From the NCBI RefSeq assembly GCF_002929535.1, contig NZ_PJJO01000056.1:62001-126000 (forward strand): a stretch of 64,000 nucleotides of DNA, read 5' to 3'. This stretch comes from Cryobacterium sp. Y11 (GTDB lineage: Bacteria; Actinomycetota; Actinomycetes; Actinomycetales; Microbacteriaceae). The notes under the pieces were generated by a model that was not told where the DNA came from, did no database searches, and was given only the letters and a program-made list of their open reading frames with translations. Both the position numbers and the translations under genes were made by a program. Positions 10,901 through 17,941 of this stretch are shown here, piece after piece (position 1 is the first letter of the stretch; each line of letters opens with the position of its first letter).

Positions 10901-12550
10901 GTGTACCCGTGGATCGCTCGGACGAGGCACGCCACGGCCGGCGTCGGCCTCATCTCGCCGCCGCCACACCACGATATCTACTCGATCGAAGACCTCAAGC
11001 AGCTCATCTTCGACCTGAAACGGGCTAACCCGAAGGCACGCATTCACACCAAACTGGTCAGCCAGTCCGGTATTGGTGCCGTCGCGGCGGGTGTCGCGAA
11101 GGCGCTCTCCGATGTGATCCTGATCAGCGGTCACGACGGCGGAACGGGCGCCAGCCCGGTCAACTCGCTCAAGCACGCTGGAACGCCGTGGGAACTCGGC
11201 CTCGCCGAGACCCAACAGACCCTCATGCTCAACGGCATGCGCGACCGCGTGGTGGTGCAGGTCGACGGTCAGCTGAAAACGGGGCGTGACGTGCTCATCG
11301 GCGCCCTGCTCGGCGCTGAAGAATTCGGCTTTGCCACGGCACCGCTGATTGTCTCTGGCTGCATCATGATGCGCGTTTGCCACCTCGACACCTGCCCGGT
11401 CGGTGTCGCCACCCAAAACCCGGAACTGCGTAAGCGCTATGCCGGTCAGGCCGACCACGTCGTGAATTTCTTCGAGTTCATCGCGCAGGAGGTACGCGAG
11501 TACCTGGCCGAACTCGGATTCCGTAGCCTCGACGAGGCCATCGGGCACCGCGAGGTGCTGAGCATGAACCGTGCCATCAGCCACTGGAAGGCGCAGGGGC
11601 TTGACCTCTCACCGATTCTGAGCGGCCCGGACTTTGCAGAGGCAGAACCGCGCAAGTGGGCGCGGGCTCAGGAACACGAACTCGAGAAGCACTTCGACAA
11701 CGAACTCATTCGTCGCAGCCAGAGCGTGCTCGAACACGGCGGCACGATCAGTATCGACCTGCCGATCCGCAACACCGAACGCGCCGTCGGCACCATGCTC
11801 GGTCACGAGGTCACCCTGCGGCACGGTGAAAACGGGCTGCCAACCGGATCGATCGAGGTGACCCTCACCGGGTCGGCCGGGCAGTCGTTCGGTGCGTTCC
11901 TACCAAGCGGCATCACCCTGCGGCTCGAAGGTGATTCCAACGACTATGTCGGCAAGGGTCTATCGGGCGGGCAGATCATTGTGCGCCCCGACCGGGCCAG
12001 CCAGTTTCCAGCCGAAGACAATGTCATTGCCGGTAACGTGATCGGCTACGGAGCCACCCAGGGCAGCATGTTCATTCGCGGCATCGTCGGCGAACGATTC
12101 TTGGTGCGCAACTCCGGTGCGATCGCCGTCGTCGAGGGTGTTGGCGACCACGCCCTCGAGTACATGACCGGCGGGCTCGCCGTTATTCTCGGTGAGACCG
12201 GGCGCAACCTCGGTGCCGGCATGAGTGGCGGCACCGCCTACGTCTACGCACTCACCGCCGAACGGGTCAACCGCGACGCGCTCACCTCCGGCGAACTGCG
12301 CCTGCTCGCCCTCGACAGCGTCGACCGTGAGATTGTGCGCGACCTGCTCGTACAACACCGGGACCAGACCGACTCGGCACTTGCCGGGCGCATGCTGGAG
12401 AACCCGGAAGAAACCATGAACGCTTTTGTCAAGGTGCTGCCGCGAGACTACGCGGCCGTACTAGAGACCAGGCAAACGGCCGTCGACGAAGGGCTCGACC
12501 CCGACGGCCTCGTTGTTTGGAATCGAATTCTGGAGGTAACCAATGGCTGA
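7973..12550 (+). CDS. gltB: Glutamate synthase (NADPH), large subunit
   Basis: GltB transfers the amide of glutamine to 2-oxoglutarate. The 1525-residue protein has a class II amidotransferase domain whose nucleophile is Cys29 in the context RDACGLAMV, implying removal of a 28-residue propeptide. Central and FMN-binding domains follow, with the [3Fe-4S] cysteines in CIMMRVCHLDTCPVGVATQ. A C-terminal beta-helix domain is rich in G-x-x-G-x-G turns. ATG 7973 is preferred over the in-frame GTG at 7958 because GAGG sits about 9 nt before it and it gives the usual MAQKPLYSRFS start. It overlaps gltD by 8 nt. Confidence 0.97.
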   Translation: MAQKPLYSRFSNMPEASGLYDPAAERDACGLAMVATLRGTAGHDIITQALDALRNLEHRGAVGSDAGTGDGAGIITQIPDDFLRAVTDFALPPVGQYAVGNVFLPTDPSKRTAIKRAISLIADEESLTILGWREVPVHPEDLGNQARANMPAIQQLFVQSTRITESGDPFSDIALDRQTFRLRKRAERELEIYFVSLSCRTLVYKGMVTTLQLEPFYPDLSDERFVSTLALVHSRYSTNTFPSWPLAQPFRMIAHNGEINTVQGNRNWMRARQSQLESELLGDLSPLLPIVTPGASDSASFDEVVELLSLSGRSLPHAIMMMVPEAWENQTDLDDERRDFYEYHSMLMEPWDGPAAIVFTDGSLVGATLDRNGLRPGRYLITDDGLVVLASEIGVLGIDPARVVRKGRLRPGQMFLVDTKAGRIIDDREIKAELSASEPWGDWLQKGRINLKDLPEREHIVHPPASVVRRQRTFGYTEEEVRILLTPMARTGAEPLGAMGSDTPIAVLSDRPRLMFDYFTQQFAQVTNPPLDSIREEVVTSLKLALGPERNLLSAGPEHARQVILDFPVIDNDELAKIQHIDPALGSRTTTTIRGLYRFEEGPDALARRLAAICVEVDEAIECGALFIVLSDRDSNQDLAPIPSLLMIAAVHHHLIRTENRMKVGIVVEAGDVREVHHVATLIGYGASAVNPYLAMETCEDLVRSGIITNVTPEKAVRNVIKALGKGVLKIMSKMGISTVSSYAGAQAFEAVGLAQSFVDQYFTGTTSKLGGVGIDVIGVENLARHASAYPMDAAVTAHERLATGGEYQWRRDGAPHLFNPETIFRLQHATRTRRYDIFREYTKMVDDQAKSLMTLRGMFTLSPGQRTPVPLDEVESVSQIVKRFSTGAMSYGSISQEAHETLAIAMNRLGGKSNTGEGGEDLDRLLDPTRRSAVKQVASGRFGVTSMYLTHADDIQIKLAQGAKPGEGGQLPPTKVYPWIARTRHATAGVGLISPPPHHDIYSIEDLKQLIFDLKRANPKARIHTKLVSQSGIGAVAAGVAKALSDVILISGHDGGTGASPVNSLKHAGTPWELGLAETQQTLMLNGMRDRVVVQVDGQLKTGRDVLIGALLGAEEFGFATAPLIVSGCIMMRVCHLDTCPVGVATQNPELRKRYAGQADHVVNFFEFIAQEVREYLAELGFRSLDEAIGHREVLSMNRAISHWKAQGLDLSPILSGPDFAEAEPRKWARAQEHELEKHFDNELIRRSQSVLEHGGTISIDLPIRNTERAVGTMLGHEVTLRHGENGLPTGSIEVTLTGSAGQSFGAFLPSGITLRLEGDSNDYVGKGLSGGQIIVRPDRASQFPAEDNVIAGNVIGYGATQGSMFIRGIVGERFLVRNSGAIAVVEGVGDHALEYMTGGLAVILGETGRNLGAGMSGGTAYVYALTAERVNRDALTSGELRLLALDSVDREIVRDLLVQHRDQTDSALAGRMLENPEETMNAFVKVLPRDYAAVLETRQTAVDEGLDPDGLVVWNRILEVTNG

Positions 12551-14000
12551 TCCCAATGGATTTCTGAAGAGCACGGAACGTGAGCTTCCCGCGAGGCGCC
12601 CGGTGGCCATCCGCTTGATGGACTGGAAAGAGGTCTACGAGCAGGGTGACAGTGCCGTACTCAAACGGCAGGCCGGTCGCTGCATGGATTGCGGCGTACC
12701 GTTCTGCCACCAGGGCTGCCCTCTCGGCAACCTCATTCCCGAGTGGAACGACCTGGTCTGGCGCGACGAGGGCCGAGCGGCCATCGAACGCCTGCACTCG
12801 ACCAACAACTTCCCCGAATTCACCGGACGGCTTTGCCCGGCTCCGTGTGAATCGTCGTGTGTGCTGGGCATCAACCAGCCCGCGGTCACGATCAAGCAGG
12901 TCGAGGTGTCCATCATCGACCAGGCGTTCGCCAAGGGCTGGGTGCAGCCGCAGCCACCCGGGCGCCTGACCGGCAAAACTGTTGCCGTTGTTGGATCCGG
13001 CCCGGCCGGACTAGCCGCCGCCCAGCAGCTCACCCGCGCCGGCCACACGGTTGCCGTGTTTGAACGCGACGACCGCATCGGTGGGCTGCTGCGCTATGGC
13101 ATCCCCGACTTCAAGATGGAGAAGAAGCACCTCGAACTTCGCCTGGCGCAGATGACGGCGGAGGGCACCCGGTTCCGTGCCAACGTCAACATTGGCGTGG
13201 ACATCACCTGGGATGACCTGCGTGCCCGCTACGACGCCGTCGTGGTGGCGACAGGAGCCATGGTTCCCCGCGACCTGCCCATTCCGGGGCGCGACCTGCC
13301 CGGCGTTCACTTCGCTATGGAATACCTCGTGCAGCAGAACAAGATCGGTGCCGGAGGAAGCCTCGAAGCCCAGATCACGGCCGAGGGTAAGCACGTGGTC
13401 GTGCTCGGCGGTGGTGATACCGGAGCCGACTGTATCGGCACGGCGCACCGTCAGCTGGCGGCATCCGTCACGAACCTTGCGATCGGCAAGCAGCCGGGAA
13501 CGACCCGCCCGGACAGCCAGCCCTGGCCGATGTCGCCGACCCTGTTCGAGGTGTCGAGTGCGCACGAAGAGGGCGGAACGCGTCAGTATCTCGCGTCGAC
13601 AGTGGAGTTTCTGGCCAATGACTTTGGCGAGGTGCGTGCCATTCGCATTGCCGAAACCGAATATCTCGATGGACGCCGCGTTCCCAAGGCTGGTACCGAG
13701 AAGGAAATTCCCGCTGACCTCGTGCTGCTCGCGATGGGTTTCACCGGCCCTGAATCGGACGAGCTCAGCCATCAGCTGAAGCTTCCGTTCGATAATCGTG
13801 GCAACGTCGAACGCGACGGCAGCTACCAGACCAGCCACGAGGGTGTCTTCGTGGCCGGGGATGCCGGCCGCGGTCAGTCCTTGATCGTCTGGGCCATCGC
13901 CGAAGGGCGAGCAGCTGCGGCCGCCGTCGACCAGTTCCTCGAAGGCAGGACGCAACTGCCGTCTCCCGTGAAGCCCACGGACCAGTCCTTCGCCCTCTAA
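12543..14000 (+). CDS. gltD: Glutamate synthase (NADPH), small subunit
   Basis: GltD passes electrons from NADPH through FAD and [4Fe-4S] centres to GltB. The 485-residue protein has the cysteine clusters CMDCGVPFCHQGCPLGN and CPAPCESSCV near the N-terminus. It then has a dinucleotide fold (VAVVGSGPAGLAAAQ, ERDDRIGGLLRYGIP), a second one (VVVLGGGDTGADCIG) and the C-terminal FAD motif GVFVAGDAGRGQSL. The start overlaps the end of gltB, so the two subunits are coupled. Confidence 0.97.
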   Translation: MADPNGFLKSTERELPARRPVAIRLMDWKEVYEQGDSAVLKRQAGRCMDCGVPFCHQGCPLGNLIPEWNDLVWRDEGRAAIERLHSTNNFPEFTGRLCPAPCESSCVLGINQPAVTIKQVEVSIIDQAFAKGWVQPQPPGRLTGKTVAVVGSGPAGLAAAQQLTRAGHTVAVFERDDRIGGLLRYGIPDFKMEKKHLELRLAQMTAEGTRFRANVNIGVDITWDDLRARYDAVVVATGAMVPRDLPIPGRDLPGVHFAMEYLVQQNKIGAGGSLEAQITAEGKHVVVLGGGDTGADCIGTAHRQLAASVTNLAIGKQPGTTRPDSQPWPMSPTLFEVSSAHEEGGTRQYLASTVEFLANDFGEVRAIRIAETEYLDGRRVPKAGTEKEIPADLVLLAMGFTGPESDELSHQLKLPFDNRGNVERDGSYQTSHEGVFVAGDAGRGQSLIVWAIAEGRAAAAAVDQFLEGRTQLPSPVKPTDQSFAL

Positions 14001-14031
14001 CACCTAGTTTTTTCCGCACTACGCTGTTATT

Positions 14032-14046
14032 GCGCCCACCGGGCGC
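14032..14046 (+). other. Short GC hairpin before pyk
   Basis: GCGCCC-ACC-GGGCGC forms a perfect 6-bp stem in the 67-bp gltD-pyk gap. A longer outer pairing between a TTTCCGC and a GCGGAAA is possible around it. It could be a terminator for gltBD or part of the pyk leader; I cannot tell which. Confidence 0.3.
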
Positions 14047-14067
14047 GGAAATCGGAGATTCACCAGT

Positions 14068-15513
14068 ATGAGACGCGCAAAAATCGTTGCCACCCTCGGG
14101 CCGGCGGCGGCCAGCTACGAGCAGATCCGGGCGCTCATTGACGCGGGCGTTGACGTCTGTCGCATGAACCTGAGCCACGGTAACTACCAGGTGCACGAAA
14201 GCGTGTATGCCAACGTGCGCAAGGCCGCCAACGATTCCGGTCGCGCCGTCGCCGTCATGGTTGACCTGCAGGGCCCCAAGATTCGCCTCGGCAAGTTCGA
14301 GGGTGGTCCGTACGACCTCGCCGCCGGCGATATTTTCAAGATCACCACCGAAGACGTGCTTGGCACCAAGGAGCTCTCCGGCACCACCTTCAAGGGGCTC
14401 CCACAAGACGTGCACCCCGGCGACTTTCTGCTCATTGACGACGGCAAGGTCAAGGTGCAGGTCGTCGAAACGGATGGCACGGTCGTGACCACCAAGGTCA
14501 TCGTCGCCGGCCCGGTTTCCAACAACAAGGGCATCAACTTGCCCGGTGTAGCCGTCAACGTTCCGGCACTGTCGGAGAAGGACGAAGCCGACCTGCGCTG
14601 GGGCCTTCGCCTCGGTACCGACCTGATCGCGCTGTCTTTCGTACGAAGTGCAGAGGACATTACCCGCGTGCACGAGATCATGGCCGAGGAAGGCCGTCGC
14701 GTTCCGGTGATCGCCAAGATTGAGAAGCCGCAGGCCGTCGATAACCTCGAAGGCATCGTCGACGCCTTCGATGCGATCATGGTCGCTCGTGGCGACCTCG
14801 GCGTTGAGCTTCCGCTCGAGGCCGTGCCGATCGTGCAGAAGCAGGCCGTTGAAATCGCTCGTCGCATGGCGAAGCCGGTCATCGTCGCAACGCAGATGCT
14901 GGAATCCATGATTCTGAGCCCGGTTCCCACCCGCGCCGAGACCAGCGACGTCGCCAACGCCGTGCTCGACGGCGCGGATGCCGTCATGCTCAGCGGTGAG
15001 ACCAGCGTTGGAGAATACCCCGTCGTCACGGTGCAGACCATGGCTCGCATCATCGAATCCACCGAGATTCACGGGCTCGAGCGCATCGGCAAGCTCACCA
15101 ACAAGCCGCGCACGCAGGGCGGCGCGATCACGCTGGCTGCCATCGAGGTTGCCGAGTTCGTCGACGCCAAGTTCCTCTGCATCTTCACCGAATCCGGCGA
15201 TTCAGCGCGGCGCATGTCGCGTCTGCGGTCGAAGATTCCGATGCTGGCCTTCACGCCGGAGGCGGGCATCCGTCGTCGTCTGGCCCTCACCTGGGGCATT
15301 CAGACCTACCTGGTGGAGCCGGTGACCCACACCGACGCCATGTTCGGTCAGGTCGATGATATTCTCCTCGGCCAGGGCCTCGCCGAAATCGGTGACAAGG
15401 TCGTCGTTATCTCCGGTTCCCCTCCCGGAATCGTGGGCTCGACCAACGACATCCGCGTGCACCGCGTGGGCGACGCTCACAACGAGGTTGCACCGGCATA
15501 CGTCAAGAAGTAG
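14068..15513 (+). CDS. pyk: Pyruvate kinase
   Basis: Pyk makes pyruvate and ATP from phosphoenolpyruvate, the last step of glycolysis. The 481-residue protein begins MRRAKIVATLGPA and shows CRMNLSHG, VMVDLQGPKIRLG, the metal- and substrate-binding IAKIEKPQAVDN and MVARGDLGVELPLE, ATQMLESMI and MLSGETSVGEYPV. A C-terminal allosteric domain follows. It is a single gene with its own leader, and a very strong hairpin terminator follows within 11 nt. Confidence 0.97.
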   Translation: MRRAKIVATLGPAAASYEQIRALIDAGVDVCRMNLSHGNYQVHESVYANVRKAANDSGRAVAVMVDLQGPKIRLGKFEGGPYDLAAGDIFKITTEDVLGTKELSGTTFKGLPQDVHPGDFLLIDDGKVKVQVVETDGTVVTTKVIVAGPVSNNKGINLPGVAVNVPALSEKDEADLRWGLRLGTDLIALSFVRSAEDITRVHEIMAEEGRRVPVIAKIEKPQAVDNLEGIVDAFDAIMVARGDLGVELPLEAVPIVQKQAVEIARRMAKPVIVATQMLESMILSPVPTRAETSDVANAVLDGADAVMLSGETSVGEYPVVTVQTMARIIESTEIHGLERIGKLTNKPRTQGGAITLAAIEVAEFVDAKFLCIFTESGDSARRMSRLRSKIPMLAFTPEAGIRRRLALTWGIQTYLVEPVTHTDAMFGQVDDILLGQGLAEIGDKVVVISGSPPGIVGSTNDIRVHRVGDAHNEVAPAYVKK

Positions 15514-15523
15514 CGCTTACGCC

Positions 15524-15559
15524 AAAAGCCCCGCCCGAGTCGTCTCGGGCGGGGCTTTT
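15524..15559 (+). terminator. Bidirectional terminator between pyk and a small convergent gene
   Basis: A perfect 16-bp stem, AAAAGCCCCGCCCGAG paired with CTCGGGCGGGGCTTTT around a TCGT loop, starts 11 nt after the pyk stop. It has a T-run on both strands, so it can also end the convergent minus-strand gene at 15571-15738. Confidence 0.93.
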
Positions 15560-15570
15560 GGTATGTGCTG

Positions 15571-15738
15571 TCAGAGAACGGGAGGCTGCGCGCGGGTGTC
15601 GAGCCATTCCTGATGCTGCCGCAGTGCCGAACGGATGGCGTTTCGAATAACGAAAAAGGCCATCCAAAACCCGAGTGCGATCAGCGCCGGATAGATCAGT
15701 AACGCGAGATAGCCCCAGGGCGCAATGTTATTCATCAT
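15571..15738 (-). CDS. Small membrane protein, unknown function
   Basis: A 55-residue ORF starting MMNNIAPWGYLALLIYPALI. One long hydrophobic stretch (about residues 10-32) is followed by a basic/amphipathic tail (RNAIRSALRQHQEWLDTR), so it would be a single-pass membrane protein. I do not recognise a family. Support comes from the good helix-plus-charged-tail pattern and the shared terminator at 15524-15559. The ribosome site is weak, and ATG 15735 is an equally good start. It could be spurious. Confidence 0.45.
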   Translation of the reverse strand: MMNNIAPWGYLALLIYPALIALGFWMAFFVIRNAIRSALRQHQEWLDTRAQPPVL

Positions 15739-15875
15739 CGAGTCAGCCTGACAGGTACGAGCGGGCCAACACAAGCCGCCTCAGAAACCGGCGAGGGAGC
15801 GATTTTCTACCGTGGTTGCGGCACCTGTGCCATGCTTCTGTGGCTTGGACCCTAGTTGCGTGGTTGGGAAAATAA

Positions 15876-15903
15876 AAAAACCCCTGTTTAACCAGGGGTT
15901 TTT
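15876..15903 (-). terminator. Terminator downstream of tRNA-Leu
   Basis: AAAAACCCCTG and CAGGGGTTTTT form an 11-bp stem with a 6-nt loop. The stem has T-runs on both strands. It lies 15 bp beyond the 3' end of the minus-strand tRNA gene and is well placed to end its transcription. Confidence 0.85.
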
Positions 15904-15918
15904 CTTTTTCCAGATCTG

Positions 15919-16001
15919 TACCGGTGGTGGGACTCGAACCCACACGTCCTTGCGAACAAAGCATTTTGAGTGCTCCGCGTCTGCCATTCCGCCACACCGG
16001 C
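15919..16001 (-). tRNA. tRNA-Leu (anticodon CAA)
   Basis: The minus strand folds into a class II tRNA of 83 nt. The acceptor stem GCCGGTG pairs with CACCGGT with one G-T pair, followed by discriminator A; CCA is not encoded. The anticodon arm is GAGCA-CTCAAAA-TGCTT with anticodon CAA complementary to plus bases 15966-15968. A long variable arm (GTTCGCAAGGAC) and the T arm GTGGG-TTCGAGT-CCCAC complete the fold. The long variable arm and CAA anticodon identify it as the tRNA reading UUG leucine codons. Confidence 0.95.
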
Positions 16002-16026
16002 TTACAACTACTCGTTCAGAATACCG

Positions 16027-16039
16027 TAGGCTTTTACCC
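16027..16039 (+). promoter_or_regulatory. -10-like element directly before pdtaR
   Basis: TAGGCT at 16027-16032 ends 7 nt before the GTG start at 16040. This spacing puts transcription start at or next to the start codon, suggesting a leaderless message. No -35 element is obvious. Confidence 0.4.
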
Positions 16040-16645
16040 GTGACCGACCAAGACAGCACCCCCACCCCTCCGCGCCGCGTTGTCGTCGCTGAGGATGAAT
16101 CCCTCATCCGCCTCGACATCGTCGAGATTCTGCGCGACAACGGCTTTGAAGTCGTCGGCGAAGCCGGTGACGGAGAAACTGCGGTCGCCTTGGCACGGGA
16201 ACTCCGCCCCGACCTGGTCATCATGGACGTCAAGATGCCCCAGCTCGACGGAATCAGCGCGGCCGAACGTCTCTCCAAGGAGCACATCGCCCCGGTTGTT
16301 CTGCTGACAGCGTTCAGCCAAAAAGAACTAGTCGAGCGTGCTACCGAAGCCGGTGCCCTTGCCTACGTCGTCAAGCCCTTCACTCCCAACGACCTGCTGC
16401 CGGCGATCGAAATTGCCCTGTCGCGCTACAGCCAGATCATCACCCTCGAGGCCGAGGTCGCCGACCTGGTTGAGCGATTCGAGACCCGCAAGCTCGTCGA
16501 CCGGGCCAAGGGCCTGCTCAACGAGAAGATGGGCCTGACCGAGCCGGAAGCCTTCCGCTGGATTCAGAAGGCCTCCATGGATCGTCGCCTGACCATGCAC
16601 GATGTGTCGCAGGCGATTATCGAGCAGCTCAGCGCCAAGAAGTAG
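16040..16645 (+). CDS. pdtaR: ANTAR-domain response regulator
   Basis: The 201-residue protein has a receiver domain with the acidic pair and phospho-acceptor in RVVVAEDESLIRLD and PDLVIMDVKMP, the switch threonine in VVLLTAFSQ and the lysine in AYVVKPF. A coiled linker and an ANTAR RNA-binding domain follow (TRKLVDRAKGLLNEKMGLTE, then AFRWIQKASMDRRLTM). It corresponds to the mycobacterial PdtaR type, which binds RNA hairpins when phosphorylated by a PdtaS-like kinase; no kinase gene is adjacent. GTG 16040 is chosen because longer in-frame starts would cross the tRNA-Leu gene. Confidence 0.9.
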   Translation: MTDQDSTPTPPRRVVVAEDESLIRLDIVEILRDNGFEVVGEAGDGETAVALARELRPDLVIMDVKMPQLDGISAAERLSKEHIAPVVLLTAFSQKELVERATEAGALAYVVKPFTPNDLLPAIEIALSRYSQIITLEAEVADLVERFETRKLVDRAKGLLNEKMGLTEPEAFRWIQKASMDRRLTMHDVSQAIIEQLSAKK

Positions 16646-16656
16646 AAACGTTCCAG

Positions 16657-16689
16657 AGAACGGCCCGGCAGATTCTGCCGGGCCGTTCT
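16657..16689 (+). terminator. Terminator after pdtaR
   Basis: AGAACGGCCCGGCAGA and TCTGCCGGGCCGTTCT form a perfect inverted repeat of 16 bp around a single T (effective loop GATTC), 11 nt after the pdtaR stop. The T-tract is short. Confidence 0.85.
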
Positions 16690-16763
16690 GCGTCTCGGTT
16701 GCGGGTGGCCGAGGCTGCGTGTCGGTGGTCTCCGGTAACCTCATAATGAGCACCGGCGGGCAC

Positions 16764-17035
16764 ATGTTCGTGCTGGACGGCAACGCAGTGACCAGCGCGA
16801 GTGACCAGCGCGAGTGGCCTGGGCGCGGCATCCGACTGCGAGTGTGCATTTTTTGCGCCGCATCGACGCGAAGCTTGGCCGCATCGACAGCATGCCCGAC
16901 GCGGTCGACGCCATGCTCGAACGCACCTCGCGGCTGGGCGACGAGTACGAGCATCGGGTACTCGAACGCTACCGGCAGGGTTATTCAGTGATGGAGATCG
17001 CCCGGACTGAGCGGATGACGCGCGCGGCCCTGTAG
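16764..17035 (+). pseudogene. Remnant of a TM0106-type RecB-like nuclease gene
   Basis: The N-terminus reads MFVLDGNAVTSAS. After two frame changes it continues as AASDCECAF and then LRRIDAKLGRIDSMPDAVDA, ERTSRLGDEYEHRVLERYRQ. This order matches the start of actinobacterial TM0106-family RecB-like nucleases (start MF-LDG, SASDL, CE-AFLR-DAKLGR, LGD-HE-RVL). The frame is broken twice: by a 13-bp tandem duplication at 16788-16813 and by one extra T in the T-run near 16849-16854. It then ends in TAG at 17033-17035 after fewer than 100 codons, although full-length relatives are many times longer. Identification is from remembered family motifs. Confidence 0.7.
16788..16813 (+). repeat. 13-bp tandem duplication causing a frameshift
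   Basis: GTGACCAGCGCGA occurs twice head to tail (16788-16800 and 16801-16813). Removing one copy restores the expected reading VTSASGLGAASDCEC, so the duplication is a likely inactivating event in the nuclease remnant. Confidence 0.85.
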
Positions 17036-17466
17036 GCCGCCGCCGACGACACGCGCCTGGCTGTCACCACGACCCGTTGCTGGTTGCCGGGCTGCGGCTG
17101 TCACAGCGAGGCCGGCTTGCGGCCAGCGGCGTCCGCACATCGACGAGTGGCACGACACGCGCGACGTGCTCGTGGTCGAACGCGTCGACGTTCAGCGGGA
17201 CTGGTTGCGGGAGAGCCAGCAGGCGTTGATCGGCGTCAGCTGTGGCTGCCGAGGCGGCTAACACCTGGCAGCAGCATCAAACCCGGCGACCAAGCCGGTC
17301 CATACCTGCTCTACGACTACCCGCGCCCCTTCCAGAACGCCGACACGTCGGAGGGGGCCGCGTACCTGGTCTATTAGCCGACACTGACCCACTACCGGCC
17401 GGTCACACCGGCCGGCGTTGCTGAGTTCAGGGCGTTCATCGGTCTGGTCGAGCCAGACGCGGTCTA
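17036..17466 (+). pseudogene. Decayed coding sequence, unrecognised
   Basis: No intact gene is present. A stretch near 17080-17130 reads TRCWLPGCGC, followed in another frame by RRPHIDEWHDTRDVLVVERV up to a stop at about 17262. From about 17275 one frame reads PGDQAGPYLLYDYPRPFQNA, DTSEGAAYLVY, then a TAG at 17375-17377 where tryptophan (TGG) would be plausible, then PTLTHYRPVTPAGVAEFRAF and GLVEPDAV up to a stop at 17464-17466. The codon use of these pieces looks coding. They may be the far end of the broken nuclease locus or of a different gene; I do not recognise the family. Confidence 0.4.
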
Positions 17467-17889
17467 ACCCTGCGGCGGCAGGTCCTTGATGATGTTGGTG
17501 ATGCGAATCGTCGAGCAGCGGCGCCCGGCATCGTCAGTGACCACGATTTCGTGCGTGGTGAGCGTGCGGCCCAGGTGAATGGGCGTGCAGACGCCGGTGA
17601 CGTATCCTGACGTCGCTGAGCGGTTGTGCGAGGCGTTGATCTCAATACCGACGGCAAGTTTTCCCGGTCCGGCGTGCAGATTCGCGGCCATCGAGCCGAG
17701 GGACTCACCCAGCACGACGTAGGCGCCGCCATGCAGGAGCATGGCGGGCTGGGTGTTGCCGGCCACCGGCATCCGTGCCACGGCTCGGTCAACGGTGAAC
17801 TCGGTGAACTCCAGCCCCATCTTGTCGGCGAGGTCTCCGCCGCCGCGCTGCTGAACCCAGGCGAGTGCATCGTCAGTCGTATTGAACAT
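17464..17889 (-). CDS. PaaI/hotdog-fold thioesterase
   Basis: A 141-residue single hotdog-domain protein. Typical elements are LLHGGAYVVLGESLGSMAAN (the conserved HGG with nearby active-site acid), INASHNRSATSGYVTG and TPIHLGRTLTTHEIVVTDDA. Such enzymes hydrolyse acyl-CoA thioesters, often aromatic or other small acyl groups; in some actinobacteria they act on menaquinone or phenylacetate intermediates. The substrate here is not evident. ATG 17889 is preferred over GTG 17895 because AAAGG lies 5 nt before it. The gene is divergent from polA, and the decayed region ends at its 3' side. Confidence 0.88.
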   Translation of the reverse strand: MFNTTDDALAWVQQRGGGDLADKMGLEFTEFTVDRAVARMPVAGNTQPAMLLHGGAYVVLGESLGSMAANLHAGPGKLAVGIEINASHNRSATSGYVTGVCTPIHLGRTLTTHEIVVTDDAGRRCSTIRITNIIKDLPPQG

Positions 17890-17907
17890 GATCACCTTTG
17901 GTCGGGG

Positions 17908-17941
17908 AGCCTACGCAGGAAGACACTTGTAGGCTAGGGGA
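17908..17941. promoter_or_regulatory. Divergent promoters of the thioesterase gene and polA
   Basis: AGCCTAC (17908-17914) and GTAGGCT (17929-17935) form an inverted repeat. Read on each strand it supplies a TAGGCT -10 element. The plus-strand copy (17930-17935) ends 6 nt before the polA GTG, and the minus-strand copy is about 18 nt before the thioesterase start. The two promoters may compete. Confidence 0.45.

Noticed and set aside
15812..16039. N-terminal extension of pdtaR
   Set aside because: The extension reads through the tRNA-Leu gene and its terminator; GTG 16040 fits the family start.
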